Assembly: GCA_964523405.1 (NCBI GenBank)
Contig: CAZGAQ010000030.1
Span: forward strand, 1 to 64,000
DNA length: 64,000 bases
Source of the DNA: CAZGAQ01 sp964523405
Lineage (GTDB): Bacteria > Planctomycetota > Phycisphaerae > UBA1845 > Fen-1342
Direction: 5' to 3'
Shown here: positions 44,112 through 51,125 of the stretch, in pieces
Layout of the letters: every line of letters begins with the position of its first letter
How positions within the stretch are numbered: position 1 is the stretch's first letter
Notes under the pieces: model-generated
The model's database searches: none
Seen by the model: the letters and a program-made list of their open reading frames with translations, nothing else
What the model was told of the DNA's origin: nothing
Translations under genes and position numbers: made by a program

Positions 44112-44729
44112 TCAACCGGCCGCCATGGAGCTCCCCGGACCTGCCGTCCGCGCCAGGCCGCGGGCCCGCAACAGCGGCTCCAGCAACTCCAGCGGCAGGC
44201 CGACCACGTTCGAAAAACTGCCCTCCAGACGTGCGACGAGCCGGTCGCCGACCGTTTGGATGCCGTAGGCGCCGGCCTTGCCGACCCAGTCCCCGCTGCG
44301 CAGGTATTCCTCGCGCAGCGCGCGATCATCATGCATCCAGACCTTCGTTACGGCCACGTCCGCATGCCGTTCCGGGCGCGTTCCGCGCCGCAGCAGGCAC
44401 ACGCCCGTGATCACCGCGCCGACCTCGCGCGCCTGACACACGAGCATTTCCCGCGCGTCCTCCAAGTCCCGCGGCTTGCCCAGGATACGACCGCCGCAGG
44501 CGACGACCGTGTCCGCGCCGAGCACCCAGCGATGGAGATGTCGCTCGGCGACCGCCCGGGCCTTGAAGTAGGCCAGCGCCTGGGCCCACGCGCGCGCTGT
44601 CACGCGCGCCGAGCGCAGCGACGGCTCCGGGTACGGGCACGTCACCACGTCAAACGCGGGGCAAATCTCCGCCAGCAGCGCGTGCCGCTGGGGGCTGGCG
44701 GAGGCCAGGATCAGGCGCTCTACACCCAT
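44112..44729 (-). CDS. maf: Maf-like nucleoside triphosphate pyrophosphatase
   Basis: A 205-residue cytoplasmic enzyme. Start ILASASPQRHALLAE (phosphate-binding S-x-S-P-(Q/R)-R), WVLGADTVVACGGRILGKPRDLEDAREML with the catalytic Asp, and GKAGAYGIQTVGDRLVARLEGSFSNVVGLPLE at the end. Maf proteins cleave dTTP, UTP and modified nucleotides to monophosphates and so keep them out of nucleic acids. The ATG at 44729 matches the usual start; the frame remains open upstream but without family resemblance. Slightly long tail (TAGPGSSMAAG). Confidence 0.93.
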   Translation of the reverse strand: MGVERLILASASPQRHALLAEICPAFDVVTCPYPEPSLRSARVTARAWAQALAYFKARAVAERHLHRWVLGADTVVACGGRILGKPRDLEDAREMLVCQAREVGAVITGVCLLRRGTRPERHADVAVTKVWMHDDRALREEYLRSGDWVGKAGAYGIQTVGDRLVARLEGSFSNVVGLPLELLEPLLRARGLARTAGPGSSMAAG

Positions 44730-44941
44730 CTCGTAGACCACTCCGGGCAAATCCTGACGCCTAACACGGCGGGAGATTACAACCGGTCGGCATCGAAAGG
44801 TCAAAGAAATCGCCACCGGGCGCGCGCGGTGCCTGCCAGCGCCCCGCCGACCGAAGCCGGCACGGGCGTGCATCGTGATCCCCGGTGCCAACGTCCGCCC
44901 GCCCTCCCCAACAAGGGCTGTAGGTACACACCGCAAACGGG

Positions 44942-44947
44942 TATAAT
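44942..44947 (+). promoter_or_regulatory. TATAAT -10 box before the LOG-family gene
   Basis: Perfect TATAAT 33 bases before the proposed start. No clear -35 hexamer at the right distance. Confidence 0.5.
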
Positions 44948-44979
44948 GCCGGGTTCGCACGGGAAGTTCCGAGGAGCAT

Positions 44980-45795
44980 TTGAGCGAGGATTCGCAGATG
45001 GCAGACGGGGAGTTTACCTACCGTACCGCCGCCGAAGAGACGTGGCGCATCTTCCGCATCATGGCCGAGTTCGTGGAAGGCATCGACGTCATGTCGCACG
45101 TCGGTCCGGCGGTTTCCGTCTTCGGCTCCGCCCGCACCAAGCCCGGCGAACCGTTCTACCAGCTCGCCGTCGAGTGCGGCCGCCTGCTGGCTCAGCGGGA
45201 CATGGCGGTCATCACTGGCGGCGGTCCGGGCATCATGGCGGCAGTGAACCGCGGGGCGGCCGAGGCGGGCGGCAAAAGCGTCGGGCTGAACATCGCCCTG
45301 CCCCAGGAGCAACTGCCCAACCCGTACCAGAACATCACACTCGATTTTCACTATTTCTTCGTGCGCAAGGTGATGTTCATCAAGTACGCGATCGGGATGA
45401 TCTGCTTCCCGGGCGGATTCGGTACGCTGGATGAGTTCTTCGAAGCCATGACGCTCGTGCAGACCGGCAAGGCCCCGCCAATGGCAATCGTGCTGATGGG
45501 CCGCGACTACTGGCAGCCGCTGGTGGACTGGATCCACAAGACGTTGATGGAGACGCACGCCTACATCGGCGCCGAAGACTTGCTGCTGTTCGTCGTCACC
45601 GACGATGCGCACGAGGCGGTCGACACGGTCTGCGCTTTCTACGAACGCAACAAGAACCTCGTCGCGCTGCCCCCCACCAGCGAGGAAATGCGGCGCCAGC
45701 CCGAGCAGCGCATGACGGGCGAAGGCACGATCTACGGCGTCGTCCCGGGCACGCCCCCCCGCCGCAGCGAGCCGCGCGACAAGCAGCTCCCGTAG
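44980..45795 (+). CDS. LOG-family protein (lysine decarboxylase-like Rossmann fold)
   Basis: A 271-residue cytoplasmic protein. The pattern VSVFGSARTKPGEPFYQ, VITGGGPGIMAAVNRGAAEAGGKSVGL, RKVMFIKYAIGMICFPGGFGTLDEFFE contains the PGGxGTxxE motif of LOG/TIGR00730 phosphoribohydrolases, which release free cytokinin-type bases from nucleotide monophosphates. In bacteria outside plant habitats the role is probably nucleotide salvage or clean-up. Start is uncertain: TTG 44980 has GAGGAG only 3 bases before it; ATG 44998 (MADGEFTYR) is the nearest ATG but 21 bases from that ribosome site. Confidence 0.9.
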   Translation: MSEDSQMADGEFTYRTAAEETWRIFRIMAEFVEGIDVMSHVGPAVSVFGSARTKPGEPFYQLAVECGRLLAQRDMAVITGGGPGIMAAVNRGAAEAGGKSVGLNIALPQEQLPNPYQNITLDFHYFFVRKVMFIKYAIGMICFPGGFGTLDEFFEAMTLVQTGKAPPMAIVLMGRDYWQPLVDWIHKTLMETHAYIGAEDLLLFVVTDDAHEAVDTVCAFYERNKNLVALPPTSEEMRRQPEQRMTGEGTIYGVVPGTPPRRSEPRDKQLP

Positions 45796-45830
45796 CACAC
45801 CGCCCCGGCGCCGGCCCCCGCCCCAACTCT

Positions 45831-45847
45831 CCGCCCTCTCAGGGCGG
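45831..45847. terminator. Hairpin between convergent genes
   Basis: CCGCCCT-CTC-AGGGCGG, a perfect 7-bp stem in the 91-base gap between the LOG gene and the small membrane protein gene. Probably ends transcription from both sides. Confidence 0.5.
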
Positions 45848-45886
45848 GGACAGAGGGCGGGTCAGAACCGCAGGCCGCGTCGCCGC

Positions 45887-46159
45887 CTACGGCTTGGCCG
45901 GCGGCGTCTTGGCGTCCTTGTCCTTCTTGCCCTGATCGCGGATCTCGCGCAGGAGGCCGGCGATCTCGCCCAGCTTCTTGTTCGACTCCTGCAGCTCGCG
46001 GATCATGTCGTTGCGCTGCGCACCGCTGTCCGGGACCTGCCCGAGCGCCACCCGCGGCGCGGTCAACGCGCTCCAGGCCGCCACGGCCACCAGTGCCGCC
46101 GCCACGCCCGCCACAAACCCGCGTCCGCCCAGCCATCGCCACCAACGCGTTTGTCTCAT
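45887..46159 (-). CDS. Small single-span membrane protein with helical tail
   Basis: A 90-residue protein not recognised as a known family. Arg/Trp-rich start (MRQTRWWRWLGGRG), one membrane helix at about 15-33 (FVAGVAAALVAVAAWSAL), a short linker and a charged helix (RNDMIRELQESNKKLGEIAGLLREIRDQGKKDKDAK) that could form a coiled coil outside the membrane. ATG 46159 is preceded by GGAGG at perfect spacing. Stands alone between a convergent LOG gene and a divergent DUF362 gene. Confidence 0.72.
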   Translation of the reverse strand: MRQTRWWRWLGGRGFVAGVAAALVAVAAWSALTAPRVALGQVPDSGAQRNDMIRELQESNKKLGEIAGLLREIRDQGKKDKDAKTPPAKP

Positions 46160-46390
46160 CCGGCACCTCCGCAGGCCGCGTCCGCGCGCGGCACGCATAG
46201 CTTACCGCCACGGCTCGCGTCCCGCGCCGTGTCGGCCGCGCCGGCCCCGCCGACAATTTCACTCCGGATTCTCCGGAACCGCGCTGGTCGCCAGCGCGTA
46301 TAACTGGGCATACACTTAGGGAACGCAAAGAAACGTGCCGCGCCCGGGGCTGTGCATGTGTCCGCGGCGGCACTCTGGACGGAGCCTGCA

Positions 46391-47665
46391 ATGCCCAAAG
46401 CGAAAGTGGCGATTCTGAAGACCTCCCCGCGCACCGTGCTGCGCGACTATCACGAGCTGATGAACCTGGCCGGCTACCAGGACGTCGTTGCCAAGGACGC
46501 CGACACCGGCCTGAAGATCAATATCTCCTGGCACTTCTTCTTCCCCGGCAGCTCCACCGTCCCCTGGCAACTCGAAGGCGTCATCCGGGCGATGAAGCAG
46601 GACGGCTACGACCCCAACCTCATCCACGGCTGCCACAACCGCACCGTCGTCATCGACGCCCACCTCGGCGAACGCGAGAACAAGCAGCTCAACGTCATCC
46701 AGGCCCACGGCCTGCGCAACGTCCACCTGTACGAAGGCGAAGACTGGATCAACGTCCAGGACGCCGTCGGCGACCTGACCAAGAAGTTCCTCTGCCTCAA
46801 CGAGGTCTACCCCGGCGGCTTCATGATCCCCCGCCGCTTCATCGGCGAGAACATCATCCACCTGCCGACCGTCAAGACGCACGTCTTCACGACCACGACC
46901 GGCGCAATGAAGAACGCCTTCGGCGGCCTGCTCAACGAGAAGCGCCACTGGACCCATCCGGTCATTCACGAGACGCTCGTCGACCTGCTCATGATCCAGA
47001 AGAAGATCCACCGCGGCGTCTTCGCCGTGATGGACGGCACCTTCGCCGGCGACGGCCCCGGCCCGCGCTGCATGCTCCCCCACGTCAAGAACGTGATTCT
47101 CGCCAGCAGCGACCAGACCGCGATCGACGCGACGGCCGCCAAGCTCATGGGCATGGACCCCATGTCCATCAAGTTCATCCGCCTCGCGCACGAGCTGGGC
47201 CTCGGCTGCGGCGACCCGCGCGACATCGAGCTCGTCGGCGACCAATCGGCCGCGAGCGAGAACTGGCACTTCGACGGCCCGTTCAAGAAGATGACTTTCG
47301 CCTCCAGCATGCAACACAAGATCTACTGGGGCCCCTTGAAGAAGCCCATCGAGTGGTCCCTCAAGACGATCCTCGCCCCCTGGGCCTACATCGCGAGCGT
47401 GATCTACCACGACAGCTTCTGGTACCCCACGCGCGCCAAACGCATGATGGCCGAGGCCCTGCACAGCGACTGGGGCAAGCTCTTCCGCAACTGGGAGCAC
47501 GTGCAGCCCGACGCCGACGGCTACCCCAACGTCGGCACCGAGCCCGCGGATCTCACCAAGACCGGCTGGGCCGCCTTCGGCCAGTCGCTCAAAATCCTCG
47601 GCACCTGCATCAAGGAAGCCCCGGAGTTCGCGGCCCGCAAACGCAAAGCCGCGGCAACGCGGTAG
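46391..47665 (+). CDS. DUF362-domain protein
   Basis: A 424-residue protein of the DUF362 family. It opens with KAKVAILKTSPRTVLRDYHELMNLAGY and contains the conserved ENIIHLPTVKTHVFTTTTGAMKNAFGGLLNE and AVMDGTFAGDGPGPRCM segments with their Lys/Asn/Asp residues. The family has no settled biochemical role; many members carry ferredoxin-type cysteines, but this one has none in clusters. ATG 46391 (MPKAKVAIL) has GGAG upstream; an ATG 13 codons earlier lacks support. A decayed copy of the last 52 codons lies 2.85 kb downstream, so this gene or region was once partly duplicated. Confidence 0.88.
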   Translation: MPKAKVAILKTSPRTVLRDYHELMNLAGYQDVVAKDADTGLKINISWHFFFPGSSTVPWQLEGVIRAMKQDGYDPNLIHGCHNRTVVIDAHLGERENKQLNVIQAHGLRNVHLYEGEDWINVQDAVGDLTKKFLCLNEVYPGGFMIPRRFIGENIIHLPTVKTHVFTTTTGAMKNAFGGLLNEKRHWTHPVIHETLVDLLMIQKKIHRGVFAVMDGTFAGDGPGPRCMLPHVKNVILASSDQTAIDATAAKLMGMDPMSIKFIRLAHELGLGCGDPRDIELVGDQSAASENWHFDGPFKKMTFASSMQHKIYWGPLKKPIEWSLKTILAPWAYIASVIYHDSFWYPTRAKRMMAEALHSDWGKLFRNWEHVQPDADGYPNVGTEPADLTKTGWAAFGQSLKILGTCIKEAPEFAARKRKAAATR

Positions 47666-47676
47666 GCAGAGCGGCA

Positions 47677-47691
47677 CAGGCATCTTGCCTG
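47677..47691. repeat. Short hairpin after the DUF362 gene
   Basis: CAGGCA-TCT-TGCCTG, 12 bases after the stop codon. Possibly a terminator or one of the intergenic hairpin elements seen further on. Confidence 0.4.
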
Positions 47692-47880
47692 CGAACCAGA
47701 CCGTAGCGTCGGCCGGAGCCTGCCCCGCGTCCACGCGAGGGGCGTCCGACGTCCCGCGCCTCCGTCTCGGTGCCGTGCGCATCCCCGCCTGCGCGTCTCC
47801 CCCTGACGGCAGATAGCCCCCGCATTGCCGCCCGCGGCGCACCGCACACTTTGACCGGCACGCCGCAGGCGGCACACTGC

Positions 47881-48165
47881 TTAGCGTCGGCCGTAGCCGC
47901 CGCCGCCACTGCGATTCTCGCGCGGCTTGGCTTCGCTGACCGTCAGCGCTCGCTCGCCGTGGATTTGCCCGTTCAGGGCGGCGATGGCGTTGCGGGCTTC
48001 CTCATCCGAGCCCATCTCCACGAAGCCGAAGCCCTTGCTTCGCCCGGCGTCGCGGTCCTCGATCACCTGCGCGCTCTGCACATTCCCGTGCGGCGTAAAC
48101 AGCGCCTGCAGTTCGGTGCTCGTCACGCTGTAACCCAGGTTCCCCACATACAGTTTCTTGCCCAT
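47881..48165 (-). CDS. RRM-type RNA-binding protein
   Basis: A 94-residue single RNA-recognition-motif protein. RNP2 is KLYVGNLGY at residues 3-11 and RNP1 is KGFGFVEM near 44-51. The rest of the fold is canonical (LQALFTPHGNVQSAQVIEDRDAG, NAIAALNGQIHGERALTVSEAK), followed by a Gly/Arg tail (RSGGGGYGRR). Bacterial RRM proteins of this size are common in planctomycetes and cyanobacteria, where several respond to cold. A DEAD-box helicase gene lies divergently, which fits a role in RNA remodelling. ATG 48165 follows GAGAG; the frame further upstream is non-coding in style. Confidence 0.92.
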   Translation of the reverse strand: MGKKLYVGNLGYSVTSTELQALFTPHGNVQSAQVIEDRDAGRSKGFGFVEMGSDEEARNAIAALNGQIHGERALTVSEAKPRENRSGGGGYGRR

Positions 48166-48600
48166 GATTGCTCTCTTTCTCGAAAGCGCTGTGCGATCCG
48201 CGGTTTTGCTTTCAGGATCACGTGTGAAAGCGGCCGAAGTTCCGACCGTGAAAGTAGGCGGGCAAGTCAGGAGGTGCGGGACCCAAACGGCGTCGCGTAC
48301 GACCAAGTTAGCAGGCCGACTGGCAGGATGATAGCCCCCCGCCCGCGCTCACGACAGGTCCGCCGCGGACATTTCCGGATTTGCGGACGTCCGTGCGCCG
48401 CGCGCAATACTCGCCTCGTGCGTCACCGCACGATCTTCGCGCCCGGACACCTCGCGTTTGACATCTCCGCCTCCGCCCCGTACCATCCCGGTGCATCCTG
48501 TGGATTGATTGCCATTGGAGCAGCCAGGTTCCGATGGCTTATAGCGGCGCAACGCGCGTCCGACACATCCGCAGCCTGGGGTTTTTCGAAGAAGGTTTGA
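48166..48600. other. Divergent intergenic region between RRM and RhlE-type genes
   Basis: About 435 bases without a gene. Long leaders on both sides are possible, as in cold-shock mRNAs, but I see no conserved structure. Confidence 0.45.
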
Positions 48601-49728
48601 ATGCGTTTTGAAGACTTGCGGCTCGCCGAGCCGCTCCTGCGTGCTGTGTGTACCGCAGGCTATCGTACCCCTACCCCCATCCAGTCGTCCGCCATCCCGC
48701 ACATTCTCGCCGGCCGCGATGTGCTCGGCTGCGCCCAAACCGGCACCGGCAAGACGGCCGCGTTCGCCCTGCCGATCCTCCATCGCTTGGCGAGCCGCCC
48801 CACTGGGGCGACGCCCGCAAGCGCGAAGCGCGTCCGCGCGCTGGTCCTCGCACCCACGCGCGAACTCGCCCAGCAGATCCACGACAGCTTCCACACCTAC
48901 GGCCGCTACACCGGCCTGCGCCAGGCCGCCGTCTTCGGCGGCGTCAGCCAGAACCCGCAGGCTCGCACGCTGCAGGCCGGCGTCGACGTCGTGATCGCCA
49001 CGCCGGGCCGCTTGCTCGACCTCCTGGGCCAGCGCCTCGTCCAACTTTCCGCGGTCGAAATCCTCGTCCTCGATGAGGCCGACCGCATGCTGGACATGGG
49101 CTTCCTGCCCGACATCCGTCGGATTCTCGCGCAAGTCCCGCAGCAGCGCCAGACATTGTTCTTCTCCGCGACAATGCCGGACCCGATCCGCAAGCTCGCC
49201 AGCGCCATTCTGCACGATCCGATTCCGGTGCAGGTCGCCCGCGTCTCCGCCCCGGCCGAAACCGTCGCGCAATGGGTCTACCACGTCGAGCCGCGCGAGA
49301 AGCCGAAGTTGCTCGCCCGGCTGCTGGAGCGTGCCCCCAAGGCTCGCGCCCTCGTGTTCACCCGGACGAAGCGCGGCGCGGACAAGCTCACCCGGCACCT
49401 TCTGCAGGCCGGCGTGCGGGCCGCCGCCATCCACGGCAACAAGAGCCAGGGCGCACGCACGCGGGCCCTGGCCGAGTTCCGTTCCGCTCAGACCCCGGTG
49501 CTCGTCGCGACGGACATCGCCGCACGCGGCCTGGACGTCGACGACATCGCCCAGGTCTTCAACTACGACCTGACCGCGGACCCGGAAACCTACGTCCACC
49601 GCATCGGACGCACCGGCCGCGCCGGCGCCCGCGGTACGGCCGTGTCGTTCTGTTCGACGGAGGAGCGTGAGAACCTGCGTGGCATCGAGCGTCTGCTCCG
49701 CGCCCCGCTGAAGCGTGCGACGGCGTAA
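48601..49728 (+). CDS. rhlE: DEAD-box RNA helicase, RhlE type
   Basis: A 375-residue RNA helicase with all core motifs: Q motif GYRTPTPIQSSAIP, motif I CAQTGTGKTAAF, Ia PTRELAQQ, Ib TPGRLLD, II VLDEADRMLDMGF, III FSATMP, IV LVFTRTKRGADKL, V VATDIAARGLDVDD and VI HRIGRTGRAG. The C-terminus is very short (CSTEERENLRGIERLL, then RAPLKRATA), so it has no accessory domain. RhlE-type helicases act in ribosome assembly and RNA turnover. ATG 48601 has AAGG 6-7 bases upstream. Divergent from the RRM gene. Confidence 0.95.
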   Translation: MRFEDLRLAEPLLRAVCTAGYRTPTPIQSSAIPHILAGRDVLGCAQTGTGKTAAFALPILHRLASRPTGATPASAKRVRALVLAPTRELAQQIHDSFHTYGRYTGLRQAAVFGGVSQNPQARTLQAGVDVVIATPGRLLDLLGQRLVQLSAVEILVLDEADRMLDMGFLPDIRRILAQVPQQRQTLFFSATMPDPIRKLASAILHDPIPVQVARVSAPAETVAQWVYHVEPREKPKLLARLLERAPKARALVFTRTKRGADKLTRHLLQAGVRAAAIHGNKSQGARTRALAEFRSAQTPVLVATDIAARGLDVDDIAQVFNYDLTADPETYVHRIGRTGRAGARGTAVSFCSTEERENLRGIERLLRAPLKRATA

Positions 49729-49830
49729 GCTCGGATTGGGTGGGGCGGTCGTCCCACCCGCCGTTCGCCGGGTGGCGCGCGTCTCGCCCGCCGTACCTCG
49801 GGTCGCGCGGGTGTCCCGCCCGCCTCAGTA

Positions 49831-49854
49831 GCGTCGGACCTCCGTGTCCGACGT
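49831..49854. repeat. Intergenic hairpin element 1
   Basis: CGTCGGAC and GTCCGACG arms around a 6-base CTCCGT loop (8-bp stem plus a G-T pair). Confidence 0.6.
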
Positions 49855-49882
49855 ACGGTTGGCCAGGGGGATCGTCCGGCTC

Positions 49883-49904
49883 GTGCGAGAATCCCTTCTC
49901 GCAC
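49883..49904. repeat. Intergenic hairpin element 2, copy A
   Basis: Arm GTGCGAGAA, loop TCCC, arm TTCTCGCAC: a perfect 9-bp stem. The same 22 bases recur at 50601-50622. Confidence 0.75.
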
Positions 49905-49948
49905 GCCCCCACCCGCGGGAATCCCGTCCCGCCCGTCAAGAAGTGGGG

Positions 49949-49967
49949 GACCGACCTCCGGTCGGTC
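49949..49967. repeat. Intergenic hairpin element 3
   Basis: GACCGACC-TCC-GGTCGGTC, a perfect 8-bp stem with a 3-base loop. Confidence 0.6.
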
Positions 49968-50040
49968 TCGCCCGGGGCCATGCTCAGACTCCCGACACAG
50001 CCGAGTCTGAGCCTGCCTCTGTGTCTGCGCCCGCCCCGTG

Positions 50041-50140
50041 AATCCCTCAATCCCTGAGTCCTCTAATCCCTGCTTCGTCTGCCGTTCCCCGTTCCCTGTT
50101 CCCCATTCCCCGTCTTGACTCCCCATCCCCCCGCGCGGTC
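50041..50140. repeat. Low-complexity AATCCCT / TTCCCC runs
   Basis: Degenerate direct repeats: AATCCCT occurs three times in 50041-50073, then five or more TTCCC(C/T) units to about 50140. No coding potential. Confidence 0.6.
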
Positions 50141-50354
50141 CGATGACCTCCCGGTTCGGCCCATCTCACGGCCTCGACGGACAAGACCCCGGGGCGGCCC
50201 CGACGCTTCGGATGCAGTCCACAACACGGCGGAGGACGGGCGGTGGCAAAACGCGACAATCCGGCAACCCGCGCCCCGGGCTACCTGGAGGCCTTGCGCC
50301 CCTCCCCGCCCCAACGGGGCCCGCGACCGTAGCCAGGGGTTTCAACCCCCGGTA

Positions 50355-50510
50355 AGCCCGACACCGACGGCTACCCCAACGTCGGCACCGAGCCCGCGGA
50401 TCTGACCAAGACCGGCTGGGCCGCCTTCGGCCAGTCGCTCAAAATCCTCGGCACCTGCGTGAAGGAAGCCCCCGAGCTCGCTGCCAGGAAGCGGAAGGCA
50501 GCCGCAACGC
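50355..50510 (+). pseudogene. Remnant of the 3' end of the DUF362 gene
   Basis: 156 bases align without gaps to 47505-47660, the end of the DUF362 gene, with about 19 substitutions concentrated toward the 3' side. The stop codon is lost and nothing before base 50355 matches. It is flanked by hairpin elements and cannot be expressed as a protein of its own. Confidence 0.85.
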
Positions 50511-50596
50511 ACCTCTCACCCTCCTAGGCGGAGGGTAGGGTGAGGGTGTCCGCATTCCCTCTCCCCCCAGGGAGAGGGCAGGGTGCGGCTCTTCTC

Positions 50597-50626
50597 GCTC
50601 GTGCGAGAATCCCTTCTCGCACGAGC
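50597..50626. repeat. Intergenic hairpin element 2, copy B
   Basis: The same core as 49883-49904 but extended by GCTC/GAGC to a perfect 13-bp stem. Confidence 0.75.
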
Positions 50627-50759
50627 CGCCCTCGGGAATCCCTTCTCGCCCGCCTTGTGCGGGTGGTGTGGGCGTCCTGTCCTCATCCGTAGGGCGCCGC
50701 GCGGTTCGGACGGCTCCGGGCGCTGCCACGACGACCCGGACGGCTCGCCGCTGGGTTGC

Positions 50760-50990
50760 ACCGTCCGTGTCCACCCGTGCCCGAACTGCCAGGCGCAGTT
50801 CGAAAACAAGAGGGCGTGTGTCGGCTGCACGGCGGAGTTGCCGTTCACGATCAAGAACATGGGGCAATGCGCGATGGCCTAGAACTGGGAGATCACCGTC
50901 GCGTCGGACCCCAACGGCATCGTCGCGTCGCGCGAGCCGAGCAGCGGGGACACGGGGCTGCTGGCGCCCAGGGACACGTACTCGGGCACA
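50760..50990 (+). pseudogene. Possible decayed gene with zinc-ribbon-like cysteines
   Basis: The frame reads VHPCPNCQAQFENKRACVGC, giving two CxxC pairs, then LPFTIKNMGQCAMA, a TAG stop at 50880-50882, and continues in frame as NWEITVASDPNGIVASREP. The TAG may be a CAG changed by one base. No start codon or ribosome site of its own is visible upstream except within a hairpin element. Offered with low confidence. Confidence 0.3.
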
Positions 50991-51125
50991 CCACCCGTTC
51001 CTGGGTCGGGGCGGCGAGTTCCCGTCGGTCCTCTGAGCACCTTGAGCCCAAACGGATGTCACGCGCGTGAACTAGCCGCCACTGCAGCCGTCCCGTGCCG
51101 ATGCACCGCGTCCCCAAGTGACCGG

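Larger units (their letters stand above)
49729..51125. other. Gene-free 1.4 kb region with hairpin elements and gene remnants
   Basis: No intact gene seen. The first 350 bases are packed with short imperfect palindromes that share CTCC or TCCC loops. Then come low-complexity runs (50041-50140), a remnant of the DUF362 gene (50355-50510), another hairpin copy (50597-50626), and a possible decayed zinc-ribbon gene (50760-50990). Confidence 0.65.

Noticed and set aside
49740..50630. Repeated hairpins considered as a CRISPR array
   Set aside because: Units differ in sequence and spacing, each is a self-paired stem, and there are no regular spacers or cas genes.
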